The position numbers and the translations under genes are program-made. The notes beneath the pieces were generated by a model. The model did no database searches and was not told the DNA's origin. It worked only from the letters and a program-made list of their open reading frames with translations. This document shows positions 1-8,218 of a stretch of 64,000 nucleotides of DNA, piece by piece. Source of the DNA: Bacteroidetes bacterium UBA1941 (GTDB lineage: Bacteria; Bacteroidota; Bacteroidia; Chitinophagales; LD1); contig DDEZ01000012.1 in the NCBI GenBank assembly GCA_002336805.1, positions 259,594 to 323,593 of the forward strand. The letters run 5' to 3'. Every line of letters begins with the position of its first letter. Positions within the stretch are counted from its first letter, which is position 1.

Positions 1-3000
1 AATATGATACTGGTGAAAGTGGACGAGCGTCCCTCCTACACCCTGATGATACACGAGCCTGCCCGTGCCGAGGCGCTACTCTGGCTGGCCAAGAGCTATG
101 CTGCGCAGAAGAAGTTTACAGAGGCGGGATCGGTGATACAGTTTGCGAGGTCTGATGACAAGTTTTATAAGAACCTGGACAAGGAGCTGGAGGCTACCGA
201 GGCAGAGATATTTCTCCGTCAGGGCAACTATCACGATGCCATCAAGCCGCTGGAGACCTATGTAGGTATGGAGAAGAAGAAGCTGAAGAAGGTCAGGCCG
301 CTCTTCATCCTCGCCCAGATATACGAGCGCAATGGCGACTATAAAAAGGCCTCTGACTACTACCGCCTGGTGCTGAAGAACAGGCCAAACTACGACATGG
401 AGTTTTACGCCAAGATCAACCGTGCCAAGCTCGGCAGCCGTGGCGGCAGCTCTGAAGATATCCGCAAGCTGCTCACGCAGATGAGCCGCGATGGCAAGTA
501 CAAAGACTACTACGACCAGATCTGGTATGAGCTGGGTATGATAGCCCTGACGGGCAATGACCGCACACTGGCACGCAAGGACTTTCAGAAGTCTGTGGCC
601 CTCTCTACCAAGAATGCTGACCAGAAGGCCCTCTCCTACCTCAAGCTCGCACAGATGGACTATGAGGATGAGGCCTACGTGACATCCAAGTACTATTACG
701 ACACCACTATCCTCAATATGGCCAAGGAGGATACCGCCTACGCTGCCGTAGAGAGCCGTGACAAGACACTGGCCAAGCTGGTAAAGCAGATAGACATCAT
801 CACTACCGAGGATAGCCTGCAGCGCCTGGCGGGCATGAGCAGCGCAGACAGGCTGAAGTTCATACACAAGCTGCTGGATCAAAAGCAGAAGGAGGCTGAC
901 GCCAAGGAGGCCGGCAAAGGTGTGAAGAGTGTCAACTCTGACTTCATCAAGCCGGGTGCAGGCCAGGCACCACCGCCGTCAGACGATCCGGCCAATCTGT
1001 TTTACTTCTACAATGTGACGGCCAAGGGCAATGGCTACTCTGAGTTTACCAAAAAGTGGGGACGCCGCAAGCTGGAAGACAACTGGCGCCGCAAGGATAA
1101 GAGCATCTCCAGCGAAACTACCGATGCCGCCGCAGACTCTGCCAAGGCCAAGGCTGACTCACTGGCGGCTACTATCACACCGGGCTCTGAAGATGACAAG
1201 ATGCTGGCAGGTCTGCCACTCACTCCGGATAAAATGGAGAAGTCTAACGGCAAGCTGGTAGAGGCCTACTATGCTGTGGGTACCGTGTACAAAGATGACC
1301 TGCAGGCATACCGCAAGGCGATCAATGCCTTTGACGAGCTGAACCGCCGCTTCCCGGGCAGCAAGCTGGAGCTGGAGAGCTGGTACCAGCTGTACCTCCT
1401 GCACGGCAAGATGAAGAATACCGCCAAAGCGGAGACCTACAAGAGCAAGATACTGGACAAATACCCTGATAGCAAGATAGCCCAGTACCTCAAAAATCCT
1501 GACTACCTGGCGCAGGAGATGAAGAAGCAAAACTCCCTGACAGACTACTATGCTGACGCGTACAATGACTACGCTACCGGTATGTATGCCTCGGCAGAGA
1601 AGAAGATAGCAGAGGTAGATGCGCAGTACAAAGAGAATCAGATCAGGGCCAAGTTTGACCTGCTCAATGCACAGATACTGGCCAAGGAAAACCGCCTGGG
1701 AGACTACGTGCAGTCGCTGAATAAGGTGATCACCAAATATCCGGGTACACCAGAGAAAGAGATAGCCCAGACCTGGCTCAATAAGCTCAACGCCTCCAAG
1801 CTGCCTCAGGTAGATATCAGCAAGCTACCAAAGGACTCTCTGGATGCCGGTGCTGTAGCAGATGCGCCTGCCTTTACAGATACTACGGGCACGGCAGATT
1901 TCCTCAGCAAGGTGCAGTCTCAGCGGCCTAAGACCGATGCTGTGACCGCAGATGCGGCTACCAAGCCCGGCAAAACTACCGGCAAGCCTGACACCAAGGC
2001 CGTACCTGCTGCCAAAGATACCACGCCTGCCAAGCCATACGTACCACTGACAAAGGCTGAAGCCATAGACAGCGCTATCAAGGCACGCAAGGCGATACAG
2101 GACTCTATCACCGCCAGGACCATAGCAGACCGCAAAGCGAAGCAAGATTCACTGGCAGCTTTGGCTGTAGCTAAGAAAGCAGCCCAGGACTCTGTGATAG
2201 CACACAATATAGCCGTGCGTCAGGCCCGTCAGGACTCCATAGCTACGGCCAATGCTGCGAAGCAAAAAGCACGTGAAGAAGCGATAGCCAAAAACATAGC
2301 AGACAAGAAAGCCCATCAAGACTCTATAGCTGCCGCTCAGGCTGCCAAATCCGGCGCTGCTGCCGGCAAGCCTGGTGCAAAGGCCGGCAACACCGCTGCA
2401 CAGGACTCACTGAATACACTCATCGCTGCGCGCAAGGCCAAACAGGATAGCCTCATAGCCCGCACAGCTGCGCTGAAAAAGGCTGCACAAGACTCCATAG
2501 ACCGCCGTATAGCCGCGAAGAAAGCGCAGCAGGACTCTATCAATGGAGCGAAGAATGCAGCGATCAAGGCTAGACAGGATTCAATCAATGCTAAGCTGGC
2601 AGCTAAGAAGGCTACACAAGACTCTATCGCTGCCGCGAAAGCAGGTATAGACAAAGCAAAACAGGACTCTATCAATGCTAAGAAGGGAGTGAAACCAGCC
2701 ACTACGCCTGCCACCACTCCGGCCTCTACACCTGTCGCCAGCAATAAGCCTAAGACGCTGCAGGAGCGCCGTGACTCCATGCTCGCTGCCCGTACCAAAG
2801 ACTCTCTGGACCGCAAGAATGCAGCCGGCAGGCCTAAGACCCTGCAGGAGCGCCGCGACTCTATGATGGCTGCCCGCGCTGCGCATGTCAAAGACTCTGT
2901 AGATGCTGCCGCTAAAAAGCCTGCCACCAAGCCGGCTGCTAAACCTGAGACAAAACCAGTAGTGAAGGAAGCTCCGAAGACTACCCCTGCTACCACACCT

Positions 3001-3468
3001 AAGGCTACGCCAAAGGATACCGCCAAGCCTGCACCGCCTAAGGCAGCTCCATCTACACCTGTAGCACAGCGACCGGCCTTTGATAGTGATACGACTGCTG
3101 CTATGTATGGCAAGATGGATAACGCGCCTCATGCTGTAGTGATCTGGTTCCTCGATCCTGTGGCGTACAGCACTGCGGTGTCCGGTGCGATAGATAAGTT
3201 TGATGCGGCCAATGGCTATACTACGGCTACCACACGTGCTGTGGAGATAGACCGGGATAGCAGGCTGATCAATATCAAGCCATTCAAGGATAAGGATGCG
3301 GCCATGGCCTATATCACTGCGCTGCTCGCAAAGATGAAGGAGGTACTACCTGCCCTGGCAGAGGATCAGTACTTCATAGGTGCCATCTCTACGCTCAACT
3401 ACTCCACACTGGTCAGCAGCAAGGCGATCAATAACTACCGTCACTTCTACAGGGAGAATTACAAGTAA
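1..3468 (+). CDS. sprE: SprE/PorW-type TPR protein of the type IX secretion system (5' end outside window)
   Basis: The frame is open to the left window edge, so the lipoprotein signal and first residues are missing; about 1155 residues are visible. The first third is made of TPR-like helical pairs. Near nt 1060 lies the motif WGRRKLEDNWRRKDK, which I recognise from SprE/PorW proteins, periplasmic lipoproteins needed for T9SS secretion and gliding. More TPR-like repeats follow (about nt 1250-1800). From nt 2040 to 2900 there is a long Ala/Lys-rich tract with a QDS(I/L/V) motif repeated every 14-15 residues, then Pro/Thr/Lys-rich linkers. The last 110 residues form a compact C-terminal domain ending in NNYRHFYRENYK, as in the family. 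Family assignment comes from memory of these motifs. The secreted cargo candidates at 4994, 10240 and 14527 fit a functional T9SS in this organism. Confidence 0.75.
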   Translation, partial: NMILVKVDERPSYTLMIHEPARAEALLWLAKSYAAQKKFTEAGSVIQFARSDDKFYKNLDKELEATEAEIFLRQGNYHDAIKPLETYVGMEKKKLKKVRPLFILAQIYERNGDYKKASDYYRLVLKNRPNYDMEFYAKINRAKLGSRGGSSEDIRKLLTQMSRDGKYKDYYDQIWYELGMIALTGNDRTLARKDFQKSVALSTKNADQKALSYLKLAQMDYEDEAYVTSKYYYDTTILNMAKEDTAYAAVESRDKTLAKLVKQIDIITTEDSLQRLAGMSSADRLKFIHKLLDQKQKEADAKEAGKGVKSVNSDFIKPGAGQAPPPSDDPANLFYFYNVTAKGNGYSEFTKKWGRRKLEDNWRRKDKSISSETTDAAADSAKAKADSLAATITPGSEDDKMLAGLPLTPDKMEKSNGKLVEAYYAVGTVYKDDLQAYRKAINAFDELNRRFPGSKLELESWYQLYLLHGKMKNTAKAETYKSKILDKYPDSKIAQYLKNPDYLAQEMKKQNSLTDYYADAYNDYATGMYASAEKKIAEVDAQYKENQIRAKFDLLNAQILAKENRLGDYVQSLNKVITKYPGTPEKEIAQTWLNKLNASKLPQVDISKLPKDSLDAGAVADAPAFTDTTGTADFLSKVQSQRPKTDAVTADAATKPGKTTGKPDTKAVPAAKDTTPAKPYVPLTKAEAIDSAIKARKAIQDSITARTIADRKAKQDSLAALAVAKKAAQDSVIAHNIAVRQARQDSIATANAAKQKAREEAIAKNIADKKAHQDSIAAAQAAKSGAAAGKPGAKAGNTAAQDSLNTLIAARKAKQDSLIARTAALKKAAQDSIDRRIAAKKAQQDSINGAKNAAIKARQDSINAKLAAKKATQDSIAAAKAGIDKAKQDSINAKKGVKPATTPATTPASTPVASNKPKTLQERRDSMLAARTKDSLDRKNAAGRPKTLQERRDSMMAARAAHVKDSVDAAAKKPATKPAAKPETKPVVKEAPKTTPATTPKATPKDTAKPAPPKAAPSTPVAQRPAFDSDTTAAMYGKMDNAPHAVVIWFLDPVAYSTAVSGAIDKFDAANGYTTATTRAVEIDRDSRLINIKPFKDKDAAMAYITALLAKMKEVLPALAEDQYFIGAISTLNYSTLVSSKAINNYRHFYRENYK

Positions 3469-3508
3469 ACCTGCACGATCATCAGGCGCAGTACATAGCA
3501 GACACTGA

Positions 3509-3593
3509 GCTCATCCTGCACTTTGGGCTACGCTTTTCTATCAGCAAGACCTATTGCTGGGCTATAGCTTATTTGCCTTTGCATAGGATGAGC
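3509..3593. repeat. nested inverted repeats between sprE and the metalloprotease gene
   Basis: Nine-base arms GCTCATCCT (3509-3517) and AGGATGAGC (3585-3593) enclose a second inverted repeat, CAGCAA (3542-3547) and TTGCTG (3554-3559). The transcript could fold into a long branched hairpin. There is no following T-run, so it is not a classical intrinsic terminator. Its role is unknown; it may end or attenuate transcription leaving sprE. Confidence 0.4.
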
Positions 3594-3701
3594 ATTAGAT
3601 AACAATGCAGGCAATGAATATGCAGCCACTGCGTTTTCTTATAAAGCGTCATAGCTCTGAAGACTTCGCTATTCATATTTGCTACCCTCCTGCTCTGTAG
3701 C

Positions 3702-4322
3702 ATGGCAGCCTGTGATGCTCCTGTGCGCAGGCCATATCATAGTGCAGAGTCGCCGGCTGCAGATACGCTCTTTATCCAGCCTTTCTATCCTGCATCTGCA
3801 CAGTGGGCAGCACATGAGGCGGCGGAGCTACGCGCCTTTTACCATGTACCTGTAGTAGTGCTGCCATCTGTGCGCATCTATGATACAGCACGGAGCAGCA
3901 CAGGGCGGTACAGTGCAGATAGACTGCTGCAGTGCCTCAGTACTGCACGTCGCGCCGCCGGGCACAAGATACTCGGCCTGACCACCTATGATATTTTCAC
4001 GCGCAAAAACAGCATCGCCGAGTGGGGCATCTTTGGGCTGGGCAGGTGCCCCGGAGACCAGTGCATCGTATCTGATTTCCGCCTGCGCCGGTTCAAGGGC
4101 AAGACGCAGGAGTTTGTGACCAATGTGGTACTGCATGAGATAGGGCATAACTATGGGCTGCCACACTGCGGCTATGATAGCAAGTGCCTGATGAATGATG
4201 CCAAAGGTACTATCGCCACACTCTACCGCGAGCAGAAATGGCTCTGTCCGCACTGCAGCCAAAAGCTGACACAATCCCTATACTTATCTGAGGCGATGCA
4301 GATGGCCCTGTATGAGAAGTGA
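3702..4322 (+). CDS. archaemetzincin-like zinc metalloprotease, probable lipoprotein
   Basis: The protein has the extended zinc motif HEIGHNYGLPHC (H145, E146, H149, H155, numbered from the ATG at 3702) followed by C162, LM and CPHC (C182, C185). This is the archaemetzincin pattern, with two cysteine pairs that would hold a second zinc. The spacing between the first two cysteines is five residues instead of the usual four. The first ATG falls inside MAAC, which looks like a lipobox. The same frame is open upstream to a stop at 3642, and a CTG at 3657 would give a 20-residue lipoprotein signal (LKTSLFIFATLLLCSMAAC). I therefore suspect the true start is 3657 with a non-ATG codon, and the mature protein is an anchored lipoprotein. 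Substrate unknown. Confidence 0.75.
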   Translation: MAACDAPVRRPYHSAESPAADTLFIQPFYPASAQWAAHEAAELRAFYHVPVVVLPSVRIYDTARSSTGRYSADRLLQCLSTARRAAGHKILGLTTYDIFTRKNSIAEWGIFGLGRCPGDQCIVSDFRLRRFKGKTQEFVTNVVLHEIGHNYGLPHCGYDSKCLMNDAKGTIATLYREQKWLCPHCSQKLTQSLYLSEAMQMALYEK

Positions 4323-4326
4323 GGTT

Positions 4327-4366
4327 GTTGTTCGTTCGGATTTGTATAGAAACACGAACGAACAAC
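4327..4366. terminator. 12-bp perfect hairpin between convergent genes
   Basis: GTTGTTCGTTCG (4327-4338) and CGAACGAACAAC (4355-4366) are perfect inverted copies separated by 16 bases. The hairpin sits just after the metalloprotease stop and before the end of the convergent lipoprotein gene. A U-tract is lacking on both strands, so termination is inferred from position and stem strength only. Confidence 0.4.
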
Positions 4367-4389
4367 CACGAGGCACAATTACGTTACTC

Positions 4390-4917
4390 CTACAGCAGTT
4401 TCCTATACTCTGAGAGCCTGCCGCCTTTGATCAGGGTATTGAGGCCACCGGTGAGGTCCGGGTATTGGTTTCGCTCGCCCAGGTCATACATATCTGTGAA
4501 TGGGGTGCGGTCTATGATCAGCCTGTCCAGCTCTTTGAGCGATGGAGCTTCTTTCAGCTTCGCATAGTCATCGTATGTTATTTTGATAAAGGCGCTGTGG
4601 GGGGTGATGCCCCTATTGTCCAGCAGGTAGCCGCCTGCCAGTGCGGTGGGGGTAGCTATTTTGCCCTGGTAGTATATGTCTGATGGCGCGGGATAGGAGG
4701 CTATGGCACGGCCATCGTCAGTGAGTGTCACCGGTACATATAGTGCATAGTCGCCTTTGGTCTTGTAGACTATAGCATGGGCAGTAGGCCGATAGGTGGC
4801 AGGGCGTGGTGGCACAGGTGCTGTATGCGTATCTGCGGTGGCAGTAGTGTGTTGTTTCGCTTTGCAGCCTGCTGCGGCCAGAGTCAGGGCGAGGGTGATG
4901 ATGGTGAGGGTCCTCAT
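4390..4917 (-). CDS. lipoprotein of unknown function
   Basis: I place the start at the ATG at 4917, because it gives a clean lipoprotein signal, MRTLTIITLALTLAAAGC with C18 as the lipidated cysteine; the frame runs further upstream but that part has no signal character. After a Thr/Pro-rich linker, the mature part (about 140 residues) carries the phrases VYKTKGDYALYVPVTL, SYPAPSDIYY and GYLLDNRGI, which I recall from a conserved Bacteroidota family without known function. It follows the C10 protease gene on the same strand, but a terminator lies between them, so it is probably transcribed alone. Confidence 0.7.
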   Translation of the reverse strand: MRTLTIITLALTLAAAGCKAKQHTTATADTHTAPVPPRPATYRPTAHAIVYKTKGDYALYVPVTLTDDGRAIASYPAPSDIYYQGKIATPTALAGGYLLDNRGITPHSAFIKITYDDYAKLKEAPSLKELDRLIIDRTPFTDMYDLGERNQYPDLTGGLNTLIKGGRLSEYRKLL

Positions 4918-4942
4918 GAGAGTATTGTGATATTGTGAATAT

Positions 4943-4971
4943 AAAAAGGGCCATCCATATGGACAGCCCTT
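4943..4971 (-). terminator. intrinsic terminator of the C10 protease gene
   Basis: On the minus strand AAGGGC and GCCCTT arms (with an inner TCCATATGGA palindrome) are followed by TTTTTA. It lies 23 bases after the stop of the C10 protease gene. Confidence 0.75.
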
Positions 4972-4993
4972 GTATATCATTTTCCGTGCCGCA

Positions 4994-7813
4994 TTATTGC
5001 TTTACGAAGCGGCTGGTAGCACGGCTGCTGTTATTGTGCAGGGCTATGGTGTAGACACCTGATGCGAGGCCTGCTACGTCCTGTGTATAGGCATTGCCAC
5101 CTATATTGACACGTACCGGGGTCTCGGCCACTACATTGCCTATCATATCATATACGGTGAGCTGCATGTCGGCTGCCTGTGCGGCTGTGACATGGAGCTG
5201 CAGCTGATCGTGCACAGGATTGGGCTGTGCGGTCATGCTCTCTACTACCGCTATCTCCTGTATGCCGGTAGAGCCCTGTACAGAGCTGATAGTGCCTGAT
5301 ACCTGATCAGAGCAGGCGCCATTAGATACATTGAGGGTCACTACATAGTTGCCAGTATTAGAGTAGGCGTGTACCGGATTCTGGTCTGTAGAGGTAGTAC
5401 CATCGCCAAAGTTCCAGCTGTAGGTCAGGCCTGAGCCACTGGCACTAGCTGCGAAATGTACCACATTGGCCGCAGCCGAAGTATATGAGAATGAATTGCC
5501 ACCCTGGCCTATCACATAGGCTGTGACAGGTATACGGGCGCTGGTGCACTGAGTAGACTGCAGCACCCAGTTGTAAAAGAAGTTGTACTTGCCAGAGTTG
5601 GTGCTGCTGCTGATCTTCACGGTACTATCGGTAGAGAAGTATGGGTATACCACACCTGTATTGGTCCTGTAGAGCGGTGTATTATTGGCGCCGACAGCAT
5701 AGAGCTGCAGGTTATTTGCCACCGGCAGGTTAAAGCCGAGATCTACCGTATTGTACCCCGCATAGAGTTGTACCTGCTTGCTGGTGATAGTGCCTCCGGT
5801 AGAGTTGCCCAGGCCTATGGTGATCATACCATCGCTCTGTGCATAGACATCTACATAGGTGAGGCGCTGTGGCAGGGTACAGTTAAAGTTGATGCCCTGT
5901 GTAGTAGGATTGTTATAGTAGCTGCCGGTGCCTATCGTATTAGTGGCCAGGCCGGCAGAGAGCATAGGGCCGAGTACCTGCGCCTCAGCGTACCACGTGG
6001 TAGTAGCAGTCACCGCAGGTGTGCTGAATGTACCACCGGTAGCTACAGGCGTACCTCCTGTGGCGGTATTGTACCAGCTGATATCTCCGGAAGCATAGCC
6101 GGTAAAGTTAGCCGCACTGCCGCTGCATACTGACTGGTCAGCCACTACCGGAGCAGTATTGAGCAGGGCTATATACTGATATTGTGTGGAGGTATCTGCA
6201 CCACAGTTGCCCGAGGTGATGAGTGTCACATCATACACACCGTAGGTAGTATAGGTATGCGCCGGAGCAGAGTCACTGGACGTAGTACCATCACCGAAGT
6301 CCCAGAAATAGTTAGAACCATAGGCGCTGCGGTTTGCAAAATTGAACGTAGCCGGCTCAGTGCATGCCTGGGTAGCAGGTACAGAGAACGAAGCCGTGAC
6401 GGCCGGTACCACCTCTATGTAGACACTGGTCTGAGCGTGTACGCCTGCGCTGTCAGCATTCAGAATATAAACGCCGGTAGCAGCTGGGGTAAAGGTAGTG
6501 GTAGCACAGGTAGGGCAAGCCACACCTGTAGTAGGATACCAGCTGTAGGTAGCGCCCGCCGGGCCGCTGGCTGTGAGTGTGGTAGAGGTGCCTGCGCATA
6601 TCTGTGCAGCGCCTGCCTGAGCACTCAGGTGGTATGGATACATAGGCTGGATACCTATCAGGGCACCCTCGCGGGTGATAAAGTTAGCACCGCCTGCAGT
6701 CAGGTTTGTAGTAGCAAAGTAGCCGTCATAGCTACCGCTCCAGCCCCAGTTCATGTGCATGAGGTTATTGGCATCGTAGCCGTCCATGACCCATGTGTGG
6801 CCACCCTCTGTAGGGTCTGCACCCTCGTACTGCACCACACGGCCAGCCTGTATCTCAGCCTTCATCATCTGAAACCACTGGTCTACAGTGTAGCTGGTCA
6901 GATTTACACCGCGCAGGGTAGTAGGGTCATAGAGGAAGTGATTTTTGAAAGAAGACTCTGCACATGGCATATTGCCCCACACCTCAGACTCCTGTACGTA
7001 GGCACCGCTGCCGCCCTGTGAGCCTATGTCATAGCCCATAGCCACGCTCACGCCGCAGTCATACATCAGCTGGGCCACGTCTGTATAGTTGGTACTATTG
7101 ACCACGTTTGGCATGTTGGCCCAGTTATATACATGGTTAAAGCTGGCCGTCTGTGACGGATAGGCAAAACCATTGCCTGACTGATACGGGGTATAGGTAT
7201 AGGAGCCGACACCCACCACCGGGTAGCTCCAGTACTTCATGATCTGGGCCATGGTAGTAGCCACGCAGCCTGTCACAGCGCGTTCATTGGCAGTAGTATT
7301 CATCGGGCAGAGGGCGTTGTAGTTTGGCGCCTGGTCCCAGTGGGTGCGCATGAGCGGGCCCACGGCAGCCACACGGCTGGAGGCCTGGTATGGCCCGGCC
7401 TTTACGGCTATCCATTCATTGCGTATAGCGGTATTGGCAGCTATATGCTGGGTCACGGCTGCGCGCAGGTGGGTGGCAGTATTGCTCATCCAGTCGCTGA
7501 GGCCGGTCTTGTCAAAGTGCATGTCAAAATTGGACTCTGTAGAGTAACCTATCACCGGGCGGGCCACATCATCAGCAGATACGATCACAAAGCCGCGTTG
7601 AGGGGCCATGTCAAACACATAGAAATCAGCAGTACCATCTGCCTCCGTGCGGGTGTAGAGCAGCGTAGGGCTGACACCGGTAGCAGCGGGCACGGCGCCC
7701 TGGTAGAAGTTTGCCGCTACTGTGCGGGCTGTGGCCACAGGGACCGTAGCCGCTATAGCCGGCGCGAGGGTCATACAGGCTCCTGCTAGCAGGAGGAGTA
7801 CCTTTTTCTTCAT
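4994..7813 (-). CDS. secreted C10 family (streptopain-like) cysteine protease with PKD domains and T9SS sorting domain
   Basis: This is a 939-residue secreted protease. Residues 1-22 are a signal peptide. Residues 25-150 resemble the C10 propeptide/Spi inhibitor domain (GFVIVSADDVARPVIGYS). The peptidase domain has the catalytic Cys in TGCVATTMAQIMKYW (C183) and the catalytic His in GGHTWVMDGYD (H339), followed by the MNWGW element at 354-358. Downstream are an Ig-like segment, a PKD domain (about 465-545, FWDFGDGTTSSD), a further beta-rich region, a second PKD (about 785-840, SWNFGDGTTSTDQNP) and a C-terminal sorting domain (about 862-939) with AQPNPVHDQLQL and GVYTIAL. C10 enzymes are papain-fold proteases first known from Streptococcus SpeB and found in Bacteroidota. 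Export by T9SS and cell-surface action are inferred. Both catalytic residues are present, so it should be active. Confidence 0.92.
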   Translation of the reverse strand: MKKKVLLLLAGACMTLAPAIAATVPVATARTVAANFYQGAVPAATGVSPTLLYTRTEADGTADFYVFDMAPQRGFVIVSADDVARPVIGYSTESNFDMHFDKTGLSDWMSNTATHLRAAVTQHIAANTAIRNEWIAVKAGPYQASSRVAAVGPLMRTHWDQAPNYNALCPMNTTANERAVTGCVATTMAQIMKYWSYPVVGVGSYTYTPYQSGNGFAYPSQTASFNHVYNWANMPNVVNSTNYTDVAQLMYDCGVSVAMGYDIGSQGGSGAYVQESEVWGNMPCAESSFKNHFLYDPTTLRGVNLTSYTVDQWFQMMKAEIQAGRVVQYEGADPTEGGHTWVMDGYDANNLMHMNWGWSGSYDGYFATTNLTAGGANFITREGALIGIQPMYPYHLSAQAGAAQICAGTSTTLTASGPAGATYSWYPTTGVACPTCATTTFTPAATGVYILNADSAGVHAQTSVYIEVVPAVTASFSVPATQACTEPATFNFANRSAYGSNYFWDFGDGTTSSDSAPAHTYTTYGVYDVTLITSGNCGADTSTQYQYIALLNTAPVVADQSVCSGSAANFTGYASGDISWYNTATGGTPVATGGTFSTPAVTATTTWYAEAQVLGPMLSAGLATNTIGTGSYYNNPTTQGINFNCTLPQRLTYVDVYAQSDGMITIGLGNSTGGTITSKQVQLYAGYNTVDLGFNLPVANNLQLYAVGANNTPLYRTNTGVVYPYFSTDSTVKISSSTNSGKYNFFYNWVLQSTQCTSARIPVTAYVIGQGGNSFSYTSAAANVVHFAASASGSGLTYSWNFGDGTTSTDQNPVHAYSNTGNYVVTLNVSNGACSDQVSGTISSVQGSTGIQEIAVVESMTAQPNPVHDQLQLHVTAAQAADMQLTVYDMIGNVVAETPVRVNIGGNAYTQDVAGLASGVYTIALHNNSSRATSRFVKQ

Positions 7814-8218
7814 TCTGAAATTTTGTTTAAGTAAGTGAAAATACCTGTTTCAACCCATATCCCAAAGCATTGATTTCTCAATGTTTATAAGACAAGATGA
7901 ATCTATGTGATCTCAACGTTTTATTTTCGTTAAATAAATGATAATCAACAAGATGAGCCTTTTAACAAGTCTGAATATTTAACACCTCGATCTGCACTTT
8001 TAACAGGTGTCTAACTCCTTGATTGGTCGGGCGAAAGCGAGGTAGCTTACAAAGGACGGGGGATACAAATAGTATAGTACTACTTGTAGTGCAGAAGGTA
8101 TCACAGACTTAGGTAGCTGAATAATTGTTTGTATAGGTCACAGGTATTTCATTTGTATTAGAAAAGCACCAAGTCACATAAGATTCATTGTAGATTATAG
8201 AGGTAGTCTCCCGAAGCT
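7814..8218. other. intergenic region upstream of the C10 protease gene
   Basis: This 405-base A+T-rich stretch separates two minus-strand genes. It must hold the promoter of the C10 protease; a possible box pair on the minus strand is TTTG (near 7865) with TATTTTCA 19 bases further on, which fits the Bacteroidota pattern only in part. I see no credible small gene, RNA or strong repeat in the rest. Confidence 0.4.

Noticed and set aside
2337..3113. Long minus-strand open frames (up to 258 codons) opposite the sprE repeat region
   Set aside because: They mirror the Ala/Lys/Ser repeat codons of sprE, have only Ala/Ser/Cys-rich products and no signal or family motif.
6182..7021. A 279-codon plus-strand frame opposite the C10 protease
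   Set aside because: It lies fully inside the gene with both catalytic motifs; its product is Cys/Arg/Ser-rich and has no motif.
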